A DNA stretch of 64,000 nt from Chaetoderma sp. LZ-2023a (Eukaryota > Mollusca > Caudofoveata > Chaetodermatida > Chaetodermatidae): assembly GCA_034401795.1 (NCBI GenBank), contig CM067367.1, positions 50,904,363-50,968,362 of the forward strand, read 5' to 3'. The notes beneath the pieces were generated by a model. The model made no database searches. It worked only from the letters and a program-made list of their open reading frames with translations, and was not told the DNA's origin. The position numbers and the translations under genes are program-made. Below are positions 46,229-56,550 of the stretch, piece after piece (the stretch's first letter is position 1; each line of letters opens with the position of its first letter).

Positions 46229-48109
46229 CTTTGTTCAATTTTCTAAGCGTATTTATGGATGAGTCCTGTATGTTGTTTCTGGTTTTGCTGCAGCCATTCA
46301 TATTGTTTGGATTATAAGAGGACGTATGAGCTGGCGTACATGTGTTGACATCTGTTTGCGAGTATCCTTTATTTCCTACCCACCCCCGCCCCCGCCCGAG
46401 GACACACTCTCAATGGCAATCACTCAAGGACAATCGCTCAAGGACAAACGAAACCTGAAATTGTCATTTATCCTTAGTAATAACAGATGTCAGATAAGCG
46501 TTGTATTCCATTCTTTCTTTTTTGTGCTTTGTCCATAGTGCTAAGGATGGATTTGTTAGTGCTGTTAAGCCAGGTAAGCTTTATCGCTTTACTTCTGCAA
46601 AGAAACTGTTGTGATATTAGAATTATTTGTCCAGTCATCACGAGTTAACTCTATTTACCAGATATTTAATAAATATTTCATTGATGGAAAATAAACAGAT
46701 GTAAGCCTAGTGGTGCGTGGGGTACTGGACTGCTTATAGGCAATGGCGTGTTATCAACTGACAAGGATAACTCCTCCAAAGCTGAGACAAAGTGGATCCA
46801 GAGTAAGGCGATTTGGCCAATATCCCACCTATGGTTATTTGTTATCAATCTATGGAGGGGTGGGGGTGATATAAAAATACAGAGCAAAGTGTATAACATA
46901 CTATTAACGGTTTTATAACTTTCGTCCACATCTAATAATGGAGTCTGTGATCTTCAGCCAGCCCAGTGATCGATATTTGGATAGACGGGACGGGACGGGT
47001 GCACCCGTCATGTCTTTCCAAGGTCATATCCATCACAAGTGGAGGGTGCAGTTGAAAGTCAGGCAAGAATCAAACAACGACTAATGGTGCTGTTTTTCAC
47101 ACGGAATGTTCCCAGAGCATTTAATATTTAATGTGTCCATGGTTGTGGCTGAGGTCACACGGTTCCTTATACACCATTTTTGGAGGTGACACCACTCATA
47201 GACCTCATACTGAGGGCCACCCCTAAAAATAAGTCTAGATTGGCTACCGAAGACGAATGATAAAACAGTGAGCCGCAATTGGATGTTAGTGGACGACTGG
47301 GTGTACGCATGAGCGAGAAATCGACTTTTCATCGAAACTCAAATATTATCCTCAAAGATTATATAGGCCTAATTGTGTATAAAACAGGGTTTGAGTGTTA
47401 CGCTGTGCTAATCTTGTATTTACGAATTATGCTATTTCAGATTTCTGCGTATTTTGGCAGAAATTGCTTTTCTTATTTCTCTGAGGCAAATCTTCGAGAT
47501 TATGCAGAGGAGGTAAACATCACACTTATTTTGAAAAACCATGTTGTGCACCAAAGTCAGATTTACCTTGGCTTTTTATCCCGATGTTATTATGCTGAGT
47601 CCTCATGGCAAATCTAAACATGTATCCAAGTTTCGTCTCACGTGGGCACAGCAATCATGACATATAAGGCAAGACATACAAATAAGAGAAAAACTTAACT
47701 TCCATCCAAAGAAGTTTGCAAGAAAGTCACAATAACTTCCGTCATGTATTTTCTTACATCCATGTCATCGTATTGACTCTGCGTGATATGGATAAACAAA
47801 GCACATGCACAAATCTTTTCCCAATATGGTGAAACAATCTTGAGGTGCAAGATAACATGTAGTGCAAAGCAGAAAACTTATCCAAAAACCTAATTTGAAA
47901 GAAAGATATTTTGTCAGAATGTTAAACCATATAGGTAAGAATTTATTCATGATTAGTCCCAATATGGTGAAGCAATATGTTAAACCAAACAGGAAAATTA
48001 AACAAAAGAAATAATTTAAAAATATGTATAATTTTGTCGAAGGACACGATTAACTTGGCCTTTAACATAATGACTTCATTCTGCAGCATTCTCTCTATGT
48101 ACGATTACT
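46229..48109. other. Unassigned stretch
   Basis: No recognised element. The longest frame is 47279-47617 on the plus strand (112 codons, hydrophobic, no motif), which I do not support as a gene. AATATGGTGAA(A/G)CAAT occurs twice (about 47822 and 47963), a short local duplication. Confidence 0.5.
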
Positions 48110-49650
48110 GTTTTCTGCAGCTGCAGTAGTAGAAACATCCTACAGCTACAATCAGTCCTTCTTCGCTTTTGCCCACTGTATCTTGTCTTCAGCCGATATC
48201 CTAGGTTTCCTCAGGTCCATTCTTGACTTGAGTGTACCGAGTCTTGAGGTCACCTTGTGGCACAAATAGCACATTTATGCAATGACGTCATCTCTTAGCT
48301 TTGTATTTGCTGGCTCAGAGTAGGGCGAATTCCGAGGCTCCCTGTGATGGTGTGTTTGCTGACATCTTTATCACATGGTTAAACATAGACTGTCTTTGCT
48401 GGGCGACTTTTACGGACAGTGGCGATGTATTACACATATTGTATAGTGCATCATTGGAAATTATGCTATCTGGCCATCTGTGTCCAGTGATGGTGCATAG
48501 GTGTTTGCGGTCGCAGGCATCATGTTTGTCCAGAGCTGCCTTGGAGCCAGCCAGCTGTTACAGCTATACAGCAGCAAGGGATACGCAGATTGCATTGTAT
48601 AAACATAGTCTTTTTATCAAGGACATCTCTGATCTAGAAATCCATAGCTTCCAGAAGGACTGGAAAGCTATGCTCCCCATGACGCAGCGCGCAGCAATGT
48701 CAGCAGTACTGCAAAGCAGTGAGCCCAGGATTTTACTTTTCCTCCATGGTTCGCCGCCACGAAGTGGATCGTCATTTTCTTTAGTGTCATGCTTTGTAGA
48801 TAGGCATATGTGGGTGAACTGTGTTTTGGATACATTCATAGAGATTCACAATTTTAGTTTGCTTGTAGCTATTGGGAGAAGTTCGTCAAGCAGGATCTTT
48901 TCCTCGCCTATGAAGTCCACATCGTCGACATATTCCATCTCGAGTGGCATACCCAGTATTGCCACTGAGAGGTTTGGTCTTGCAGATTTCAGTGCAGCAG
49001 CAGCAAGGTAACAGGTGAAAAGAACCGGAGGTAGACCATCTCTCTGTGGGGAGCCGATTGATGTGTCAAACTCTACAGATTTCACTGACTTGACTCGTAC
49101 TCTCATCTTGGTGTCTGCAAGCAGTAGTCTCACAAGTCGTAGCTCATCTTCATTGCAACTGGCCTGGCGTAGTACATCTAGGATCTCTGAGCGTTTAATT
49201 GTATCGAAGGCTCGTAACATGTCAATGCCCATTTTGTCGAAATCTGAGTGTTTTGATATGACTACCAATACAAGCATGCCTTGAGACCATACAATGTGTG
49301 CGCAGATGCATCCACGTTTGAAGCCACTTTTACGATCCGAAAGCGGCATAGAGTAACATTTGATAGGCTTTTACGTAATGCTGTTGAGGAGCACAATGGG
49401 CCGCAGATTGGCTGGGGTGGGCTTGGTGCAGATGGCTTCTTGGACTTGGGTAGTGCGATAAGAGTGTCTTGGCATACAGCGTCAATGGGAAGTTGGTGCA
49501 TAGAAGCTGAATTGATTAGGTGCGTGATCGGTTTTGAGATAATGTCACTTGCATATTTGAATAGTACTTTGCTCATGCCATCAGGTCCGGATGCGCGTAC
49601 ATTTCCCATGGCTTTAAGTGTCTACTCATCTTCTGCTGTTTTAATTGGTG
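48110..49650 (-). pseudogene. Non-LTR reverse transcriptase fragment, second LINE family
   Basis: Minus-strand pieces align end to end with a non-LTR RT: 49609-49262 (SGPDGMSKVLFKYA, then IALPKSKKP), 49349-48846 with motif A-like IDMLRAFDTI, motif B GSPQRDGLPPVLFTCYL (Gly to Arg at the second Gly), and motif C EYVDDVDF, then 48839-48564 (KILGSLLCST) and the C-terminal tail. The 3' end at 48120-48290 is the same sequence as the arm fragments 5095-5475 and 32240-32632. Frame changes near 49300 and 48842 and the motif B substitution indicate a dead copy. The clade is different from copies A-C; I do not name it. The 5' part is missing. Confidence 0.8.
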
Positions 49651-49789
49651 CTAGTAATGGCCTGGTCTCCGAGAAACACACACAACGATACTTTAACCGA
49701 GATAAAGATGTTTTAATCCTGATCACTACCAAACTTTGGAAATCCTAGTTTATTGTAACACACTTTCGTATGTAAGAAATTGAGACAAA

Positions 49790-50139
49790 TTGAACCAGCA
49801 GTTTCCGGAAAAAAATCTGCAGACAGATAAACAAACAAACAAACAAACAAACAGAGACCCAAATGTAATATCCTCTCCCTCCACATCCGGTGGGGCGATG
49901 TTAATAAGCAAAATAGCCATTCGCTATTCTGCTAATGATGCAGATTTTTTTAAGTGTTGTCATATATGTATGCTGGTTCTGGTTGCATATGCAACTATGT
50001 TAGGCTATTGTATCACCACCAACCGCATTCTGCATCTGCCCACGCACAAGTTCAGACTTCAGATAGGTGTGTCCAAAGACATCTGCATGAATTTATTTCA
50101 TTATTTTGGATATATACGATCGACTATATAAGAGGTGAA
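49790..50139. other. Spacer with (AAAC)n
   Basis: An ACAAACAAACAAACAAACA run lies at 49828-49850. No gene seen. Confidence 0.5.
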
Positions 50140-50725
50140 ATCTCATTCAAATCGCATCAGCAGTTTGCTAGAAATAGGGAAATGGCTAAGTATATCCAGA
50201 AAAGCAAACACCCAGATCGATGGCAGACCGACAGCGGACATATAGACACACACACCGCAGGCAGGCAGACATACAGATTAACGGACAAAAAGACAAACAG
50301 ACGGACAGACATACAGACATGCATGGTGAAATACAATAGCTTTTATCCCGTATGCATCACGGATAGCAATCTGTACGCATACATATTAGAGTATATGTGA
50401 AAGTTGTGGGTCGTGGGGTTTTTAGTAATCCCTATATGGACAGTACTAAAAACCCCACAACCAACGACCCTATAAAAGTTGAAATCCTATTCAAATCGAA
50501 TCAGTAGTTTGCTAGAAACATCCCGAGGCAGCCCGGCAAGCAAACACACAGACAGACTGACAGACATATATACAGACATACATGGTGATATACAATAGCT
50601 TCTATCCCGTATAGATCACGGATAGCAATCTGTAGGCGTACATATTAGAGTATATGTGAAGGTTGTGGGTCGTGGAGGTTTTAGTAATCCCTGTATGGAC
50701 GGTACTAAAACCCCCACAACCTGCC
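50140..50725. repeat. ~0.25-0.3-kb tandem duplication with hairpins
   Basis: Two direct copies: about 50140-50456 and about 50476-50720. Shared order: TTCAAATCG(C/A)ATCAG, CAGTTTGCTAGAAA, AAGCAAACAC, a CAGACAGACATACAGACA-type patch, TACAATAGCTT, TAGCAATCTGTA, then GTTGTGGGTCGTGG. Each ends in a hairpin: GGGGTTTTTAGTA facing TACTAAAAACCCC (50416-50456), and GGTTTTAGTA facing TACTAAAACC (50677-50715). Confidence 0.85.
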
Positions 50726-51913
50726 GCTGTGGGTCGTGGGTTTTTTTTAGTAAAATCTGCTTGTGGGTTGTGGGTTGCGGGGGCTGTGGGGTTTTTTTTA
50801 GAACTAACTGGTTTATTTCCCTGCATTCAGGTCTATGTTGTTTGTATCTTGAAATAATGGTGCGTCCGATGATCATAGACAGACATTTTGATAATGTAAT
50901 TGAGTAATGGCTGTGTTTTGTCCACCCGTTCACTTTTCTAACTCCTTTCAGCTGTCTCCATTCGGGTGCCCATCATTGCGTTGTCATTACAATAGCGTTT
51001 GAAAAAACGGAGATAGAAAACAATGATTATATTCCTTTTAATGTGTCTGATAAGGATATGCCCAGTGTCCTGATGAAAGCGGCCTCGGATGAAAGCTGCC
51101 TCGGTCTTTCATGGCTGGCGTCGTATCTGCCGGATATGATGTCGGAAATAGATCAGAAGATATTGAAAATCAGATGTGGATAATAAAAGTAAATCTCAAT
51201 GTTTACAATCCAGACAAGATAGAGCCCAATCGGTCATTCACATTAACCACCAACCCCCCCCCCCCCACCCCCATCGAACTAGCATGCACCCACTCACATA
51301 GCTACGCTGTTCGTGGCCGTACTTGCAATCCTTTGATCTCTTGTTATGTGAAGTAACGTTACAACTGTGGGATAATGTCCGCCAATCAGGTTTCAGCTTA
51401 ATTCGCTAGATAGGCGAGACTTCATTTGGTGACCTAATTTACAATCACACCAACAAAAACGATAGCGATGGTGTTGAAATGGAAAGAGATATTTGCAAAA
51501 CTTTACAGTCGTTTGGCTCTAAACGAGTTATCTGAGGAACAGAAAACATGTAACAAAAACCCCTAGTTTTGCTGACATACACGTGCAAATTTGGGTACTT
51601 CCTTATTTCTTATCGAGCAATTTTATTGGCGGCAGTTTCGTGAAGTTGGCGCAGACATCAAAAACGTGCAAGCGTGGTACTCGACACGGGTGCGGAGTGG
51701 GAGGGCGAGGATCGTGGAATACGACAATGATTAACCACCATAACCTTTACTACTCTGATGTCAATTTTCTATCTTTCACTGTGTCAATATCAAAGAAACC
51801 GGTGCACATTTCTCAAAGATTTTGGTGGACGATGTTGCTGTCTTCGATGTCTTCGTCACATTTTAAACTTTTTGGTTCACATGTTTATTGTGGCAGAGTG
51901 TGATGCCAATTCA
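50726..51913. other. Unassigned stretch
   Basis: 50730-50810 continues with GT-rich text similar to the preceding duplication (GTGGGTTGTGGGTTG). A C12 run lies at about 51256-51267. Other open frames are short and unrecognised. Confidence 0.5.
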
Positions 51914-52245
51914 TGAATCCATTTCCTCACTCAATCATATGACGTCATAGTCAACTAAGAGACGTGTAGAATGACGTTATAATCGTTACGGTACGTCATG
52001 AATGACTCAATTTAGTTAGTCTTAAACGCTTAATAGTCCGTCAGGTTGTATGAATTGTACGTCTTTACTATTTAATAAACATACTGTTGAACATTTGGAA
52101 ACTAATTTGACTGGGCGCTGATGCTGCCGTTGGTTGTAACAGCACCCAGTCAGATTAGGGTCAAAATATTCAACAGCTTACCTGTAGAGTGGCTGGGGAT
52201 TAATTACGGATGGGCGAGGAATAGCAAAACGGGAAAGCTCCATTG
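51914..52245 (+). mobile_element. Solitary MITE-like module, nearly complete
   Basis: Runs from GAATCCATTTCCTCACTC through CATATGACGTCATAG, a second GACGTTATAA motif, TTAATAGTCCGTCAGG, and a long palindrome at about 52086-52176 in which GAAACTAATTTGACTGGGCG faces its imperfect complement. It closes with GATGGGCGAGGAATAGC and CTCCATTG. A 3' deletion removed part of the GGGCGG region compared with 3637-3986. No coding capacity. Confidence 0.7.
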
Positions 52246-52427
52246 GGCCAGTAATTTCTGAGATATCGATGGATCCAGAATTTGATCCACTCTGGATTCG
52301 GTCGTCTTTGGTGGGTCTTTTTATCATGGACAAAGACTGGAAATCCTCTGCCATCGTAAGATCCTTTATGACTCTTATGATTAAAATACGAAGCAAAATC
52401 TGGTTAGTCGTTGTTTAGATGTAACTC

Positions 52428-52550
52428 CGGACATACGCACGCATGCGCGCACACGCACGCACACGCGCACGCACACACACAAGCTCGCTCGCTCGAGCGT
52501 GCACACGCACGTACGTACGCACGTACGCACGTACGCACGCACGCACACTG
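52428..52550. repeat. Alternating purine-pyrimidine tract
   Basis: About 120 bp of CACG/CGCA/GTAC-type repeats (ACGCACGCATGCGCGCACAC, CACGTACGTACGCACGTACG) with almost perfect purine-pyrimidine alternation. It is interrupted by CTCGCTCGCTCGAGCG. The overlapping Arg/Ala/His-rich frames are artefacts. Confidence 0.9.
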
Positions 52551-52690
52551 GAGAGAGAGGGAGCGAGCGAGGGAGAGAGAGAGGGTGTGTGTAGGGAGGG
52601 AGAGAGGGAGGGACGGAGGGGAGGGAGGGATGGAGGGAGGGAGGGAGAGAGGGAGAGAGAGAGAGAGGCGAGAGGGGTGGGAGAGATGTA
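52551..52690. repeat. Polypurine (GA/GGGA) tract
   Basis: About 140 bp almost entirely A and G on the plus strand (GAGGGAGGGAGAGAGGGAGG), directly adjoining the alternating tract. Confidence 0.9.
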
Positions 52691-53141
52691 TGGAGAGAGC
52701 GAGGCAGACCTGACCACTCTTCACCGTACGAGGTGAGGGTAATAGTCACTAAATACGAATAAATCTAGCTATAACAGACACATGCATTGGAGCCTCAAGA
52801 TTGCGGCTTTATTAAGACTAGTGGGCCTACATTCTACAAGTCCATTAACTTCGTCGATTCTCGCATACCGCACCTCTCACGTGCAGATACAGGTCCATGT
52901 GATTCTCAATTGCCAGATAATAGTATAGCAAGGCGTGCGCATGCATAACTTGCTAGAAATTGTGTCACATCCTATTGTAATAATAATAAAAGAACCCCGT
53001 TTCAAAGAAACATGAATTTTACTTGCCAAATATTGTTTGAATCGCAATATGGTCATCAATCATGTCCAGAAATACATCTGTAATGCGTGAGTTGCAGAGT
53101 GTACAAGCAAATCTTAGCAACCGTGTGATCTGACATCAATC
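52691..53141. other. 5' flank of the LTR element
   Basis: No feature seen. It is the insertion target, ending in ...AATCACAT before the 5' LTR. Confidence 0.6.
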
Positions 53142-53145
53142 ACAT
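53142..53145 (+). repeat. Target site duplication, left (ACAT)
   Basis: ACAT directly before the 5' LTR matches ACAT after the 3' LTR at 63901-63904. The joined target context CACATGT alternates purine and pyrimidine, as known for errantivirus integration sites. Confidence 0.9.
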
Positions 53146-53399
53146 TGTAGATATCGGACTGTGCGTAGGGTGTCATGACCCTGCGCACATCTTATGTTTA
53201 CGAGTATAAGACCTCAGTGAAATTACATGTTTGAACAATAGGTAAGCTAAGAGACTATGTCACCGTGTATGATTGAATGCATGAGCATCTGAATGCATGA
53301 GCATCAACTATAGCATCTTATTATTTAGATATATATTATCAGCACTGGATGACTGGCAATGGATACGTCGGTTAATGCGCTGGTACAATCCGCAGAAAC

Positions 53400-53690
53400 T
53401 GAATCGAGTACGACCTTTGATGATTAGCACCAGTTTGGAATGTTGGAGTCAATTAAGGAAATAAGTATGACAAACGGACTTAGTTAATTACGTAGCGATC
53501 TGTGGTTCCCACGGATTCTCGTGGCCAGATAAGCGGAGGCAGCTGTGAATCGAGTATGACTTTTGATGATTAGCACCAGTTTGAAATGTTGGAGTCAATT
53601 AAGGAATTAGATATGACAAACGGGCTTAGTTAATTACGTAGCGGTCTGTGTTCCCACGAATTCTCGTGGCCAGATAAGTGGAGGCAGCTG
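53400..53690 (+). repeat. Two tandem 146/145-bp units in 5' U3
   Basis: Unit 1 is 53400-53545, unit 2 is 53546-53690; both run from TGAATCGAGTA(C/T)GAC to GGAGGCAGCTG. They differ at about a dozen positions, including a GGTTCCC/GTTCCC length change. Each holds an imperfect palindrome, CCCACG(A/G)ATTCTCGTGG. They lie upstream of the TATA box, where LTR enhancers usually sit; an enhancer role is inference. Confidence 0.95.
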
Positions 53691-54077
53691 GGTGCAATGG
53701 TAACCAGTGTACCGATTAACTCTAGCATTCTACAAATTGTCGACTAATAGGTAATGGACAGGACATGGACATAGTGGCTTCCTGTAGGCACTAAAGGGAA
53801 CAACCGAAAGTTACTATCGAAAACGTAGCAATTAGAGGCAAGCTAATTCACCAATAGGCCTTGCTATCAAATAAGCATACGTCATTTGTGGCAAGTCATT
53901 CGTCAGAAATGACGTGCTAATCCAACAGGAATCGCAAACGCGCTATGTAAAAGGCCTCCTCCCCAGTCAGGAGGGTGGGAGTTTTGATTGGTCAAAATGA
54001 TGTCATAATCCAATAAGGATCAGAGCAACCTCCGGCGGTACGAAACCAAGATGGAGGGAGAATAGAAACGAAAATGG

Positions 54078-54085
54078 TATATAAA
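54078..54085 (+). promoter_or_regulatory. TATA box of the 5' LTR
   Basis: TATATAAA followed about 30 bp later by TTTAGTTCGGGGTCC, a plausible start region at about 54105-54112. The 3' LTR has the same box at 63326-63333. Confidence 0.8.
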
Positions 54086-54323
54086 CGGGACTTTAACTTT
54101 AGTTCGGGGTCCGGTCCGCCTCGCACCTTGTGAAACGCTCTTGCTGAATGGCTTTAAGTAGGCAAGAGTTAATTTGAATAGTATAGCAAACCAGAGCAGC
54201 TGGGAGTAATGCTAGTTCATTGTGAAAGATTAGGAAACATTAAATTAAATCTGTCGTAAATACGTAAACTGGTAACAGTAAAAGTTACCGACTTTGTAGA
54301 ATTACTGTATAGTTAAAATAGGG

Positions 54324-54329
54324 AATAAA
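54324..54329 (+). promoter_or_regulatory. AATAAA polyadenylation signal (5' LTR copy)
   Basis: AATAAA inside GGGAATAAAACG; the functional copy for transcript ends is the one in the 3' LTR at 63572-63577. Confidence 0.7.
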
Positions 54330-54653
54330 ACGATCACCTTGTGATATCAATACAAGGCAAAAGTTTGGCGCATAGTTTGTTGTTGACTCTGGAGACTACG
54401 GAAGATCACCGTAGCTTACCTGCAAGTTGTAGTAGTCAGTCAGATCAGGCCCGGATATCAAATATAAGTATCGTTAAAGTTCATCGATAAACGAGGCCAG
54501 CTGATATCTATTTCTTTCGTTCTCAGTAAGGTGGGTTGTCGCAGCAACCTTACATACAAACCTTACGCTAAACGGAAGAGATTTCATAGTCAAGTATATC
54601 TCATAAAAACGTATACGTAGCATAGATACAGGATAGACATCAGAAATCTTCAG

Positions 54654-54672
54654 TGGCTTCACCAGCCAGGAT
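54654..54672 (+). promoter_or_regulatory. Candidate primer binding site
   Basis: TGGCTTCACCAGCCAGGAT begins one base after the LTR. Its complement ends in CCA and is compatible with the acceptor and T-stem of a tRNA 3' end, with A58 and a pyrimidine at 60 in place. I cannot name the tRNA. TGGCT and AGCCA can also pair with each other as a small hairpin. Confidence 0.7.
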
Positions 54673-54684
54673 CCGGAGTCAACC

Positions 54685-54690
54685 GTGAGT
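54685..54690 (+). promoter_or_regulatory. Candidate splice donor in the leader
   Basis: CCGTGAGTAAC in the untranslated leader matches the GTRAGT donor core. Its position before gag is where env-bearing elements place the donor for the env RNA. Not proven. Confidence 0.45.
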
Positions 54691-54975
54691 AACTAGTATA
54701 TGGCCTAACCAGAGACGCCGCTCTCCAATTCAGCCATCGTATTAAACGACGTAGCGGACCGTGTAAAGACATTCCTAGACGCGGCTAAGTTGGCCGACAG
54801 CACCAGAATCACCCAGCATCACGAGTATCGCACGGGTGCTGCCGTGAAGATAACTACAGAGATAGTCTGCCCCGAGCAACCCCGTCTTCCAAGAATCATT
54901 ATCAGTTTTCATTATCAGTAAAAACGCAGAAAGGCAACACCAGCCAAGCGAGGCGTTGACCCTACCCTGCCACAC

Positions 54976-56349
54976 ATGGAGGTACCGCTGCAACCCCAGC
55001 TTAGACCAGAGACCATAGCCGCCATGCAGACGATGGGCGTAGCAATGGCGGGAGCCATTGTTGAAAGCAGTAACCATCGGGAAACCGAGCGGGTGTACCG
55101 GAGGGAGATCCGGGACACGATCTACCGCATACAGCCCTGTGATGGAGTAGTGCCGGAGGAGGTGAGAACCTTCCTCGATGAGACCCGGCGAGCATGGGTC
55201 GCTAATGAGGGACGGCTAGAGGGCATACCAGCCTACGTCATCACCCGAGTGGCACGAGGGCAGTTGTGCAGAGCCATAGATGGGTTCCTAGTCGGCAAGA
55301 TCAGGGAAGACATCACATTTGATGAGTTCCATGATTATATCACGGTAAACTTCATATCAGCCAACGAAGGCGAACCTATAAAGTACGATTTAGAGGGGGT
55401 GAGGCAACGGCGGAACGAAACCGTCATCACCTTCAGCAGGCGGTTTAGAGAGATGAGCGCTAGAGCATACCCTGTCGAGAACACCGACAACCGTCGGACC
55501 GTGATGGGAATTTACCTCGAGGGACTATCCGACCACCATCTCAGCAAGAGAATTGTCTGAAAGAAGGCCACCACCCTGGCCCGCGCTATTGAGATTGCGG
55601 AGGAGGAAGCCACCTGTGACGACCTGCTCCGAGCAATGAAAATAGAGGAGCGCCAGGAGGAGAGCATGGAGGTGAATATGTTAGGACCAGACGAGGAAAA
55701 AGAGGTCTGGAGCGTGGTGGGAACATTAAAAAAACAGATTGCTCAACAGAGCAAGATGATTGAGCGACTCTGTGGTTTGGTCGGTGACATGCAGCTACAG
55801 CACCAGAAGCCGGTGGCTGGGGCCGCCCAGCCAACGAAGAAGACAGCCCCGCAGGCAAAGCAACACGCCCCACCCTCGCCCCGACCAGTCAGAACGGGAC
55901 GAGACTTGCAGCACATTACCTGCTATAATTTTGGCCGGGTCGGCCATTACAAAAGTGACTGTCATCAAGCGGTACAGCCGAGGGAGAATGTCGGCAGACA
56001 GGCTGCCCAGCGACCCCGACAACCGCGACGGGCGCCGCCGATGACCTGTTCCCAGTGCGGGAGAGAGGGACACACGGCCCAGAATTGTTTTGGGGCATAT
56101 ATGAAACGGAAGACGACTCCTGCCATAACGGTAATATGTATCGGGTGTGGCAAAGACGGCCACTACGTGAGAGACTGCCCACAGTACGAACATCCGCCGC
56201 AGAACGGTCCTGCATGGACCCAACAAAAGGGTCCAACCGGCCGCCGGGCGATCAAACGTCCCCGCACCGACGATATGGACATCGACCTAGTCGACCGAAG
56301 ACAGCAGGAGAGAACTGTCACGCCGAGGGACTGTTCACGGAATGTCTGA
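54976..56349 (+). pseudogene. gag: gag, interrupted by an in-frame TGA
   Basis: Structural polyprotein that packages the RNA. The frame opens at ATG 54976, hits TGA at 55558-55560 after 194 codons, continues in the same frame and hits a second TGA at 56347-56349. The first part has capsid-like text (DITFDEFHDYITVNF, RRNETVITFSRRFREMSARA). The second part has a Lys/Glu-rich coiled segment and three zinc-knuckle positions: CYNFGRVGHYKSDC (second Cys replaced by Phe), CSQCGREGHTAQNC and CIGCGKDGHYVRDC, both complete. Total span 457 codons, usual for gypsy Gag. Both TGAs sit in the same 9-base context, GTCTGAAAG. Either the first is a disabling mutation or both are read through. Confidence 0.88.
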
Positions 56350-56550
56350 AAGGACATAAACAATCGTTTAAGAAGTAATGACGAATATGAGGACCGCGAT
56401 GGATTCGTGTTGACCGGTGAAGGGACGGATGAGCATGGCCGTTATTCATACGGTATCGGACAGGACTCATCCTCCTGTCAAAACAGTTACGCCGAGGTAG
56501 TTAGTGGACGGAGGAGTCCGTCAAACGACGACGGAGGAGACCGTTGGTGA
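56350..56550 (+). other. Gag-frame extension overlapping pol
   Basis: After the TGA at 56347 the gag frame stays open for 66 more codons, acidic and Ser/Gly-rich (EYEDRDGFVLTGEGTDEHG), to TGA 56548-56550. Pol is open from 56505 in the -1 frame, giving a 43-bp overlap. No canonical X XXY YYZ slippery heptamer is evident in the overlap. Confidence 0.65.

Larger units (their letters stand above)
53146..54652 (+). repeat. 5' LTR
   Basis: Begins TGTAGATATCGG, ends GAAATCTTCA. U3 runs to about 54107, with a TATATAAA box at 54078-54085; R/U5 contains AATAAA at 54324-54329. It is 162 bp longer than the 3' LTR: a 15-bp duplication at 53281-53305 (GCATGAGCAT repeated) and an extra 146-bp U3 unit (53400-53690 holds two). 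Confidence 0.96.

Noticed and set aside
46008..46262. Ser/Leu repeat ORF
   Set aside because: Translation of a CT dinucleotide run.
52404..52749. Five overlapping Arg/Ala/Ser-rich ORFs
   Set aside because: Products of the CACG and GGGA simple repeats on both strands.
55558..56349. Selenocysteine at the gag TGA codons
   Set aside because: No SECIS-like element identified and no precedent known to me in gypsy Gag.
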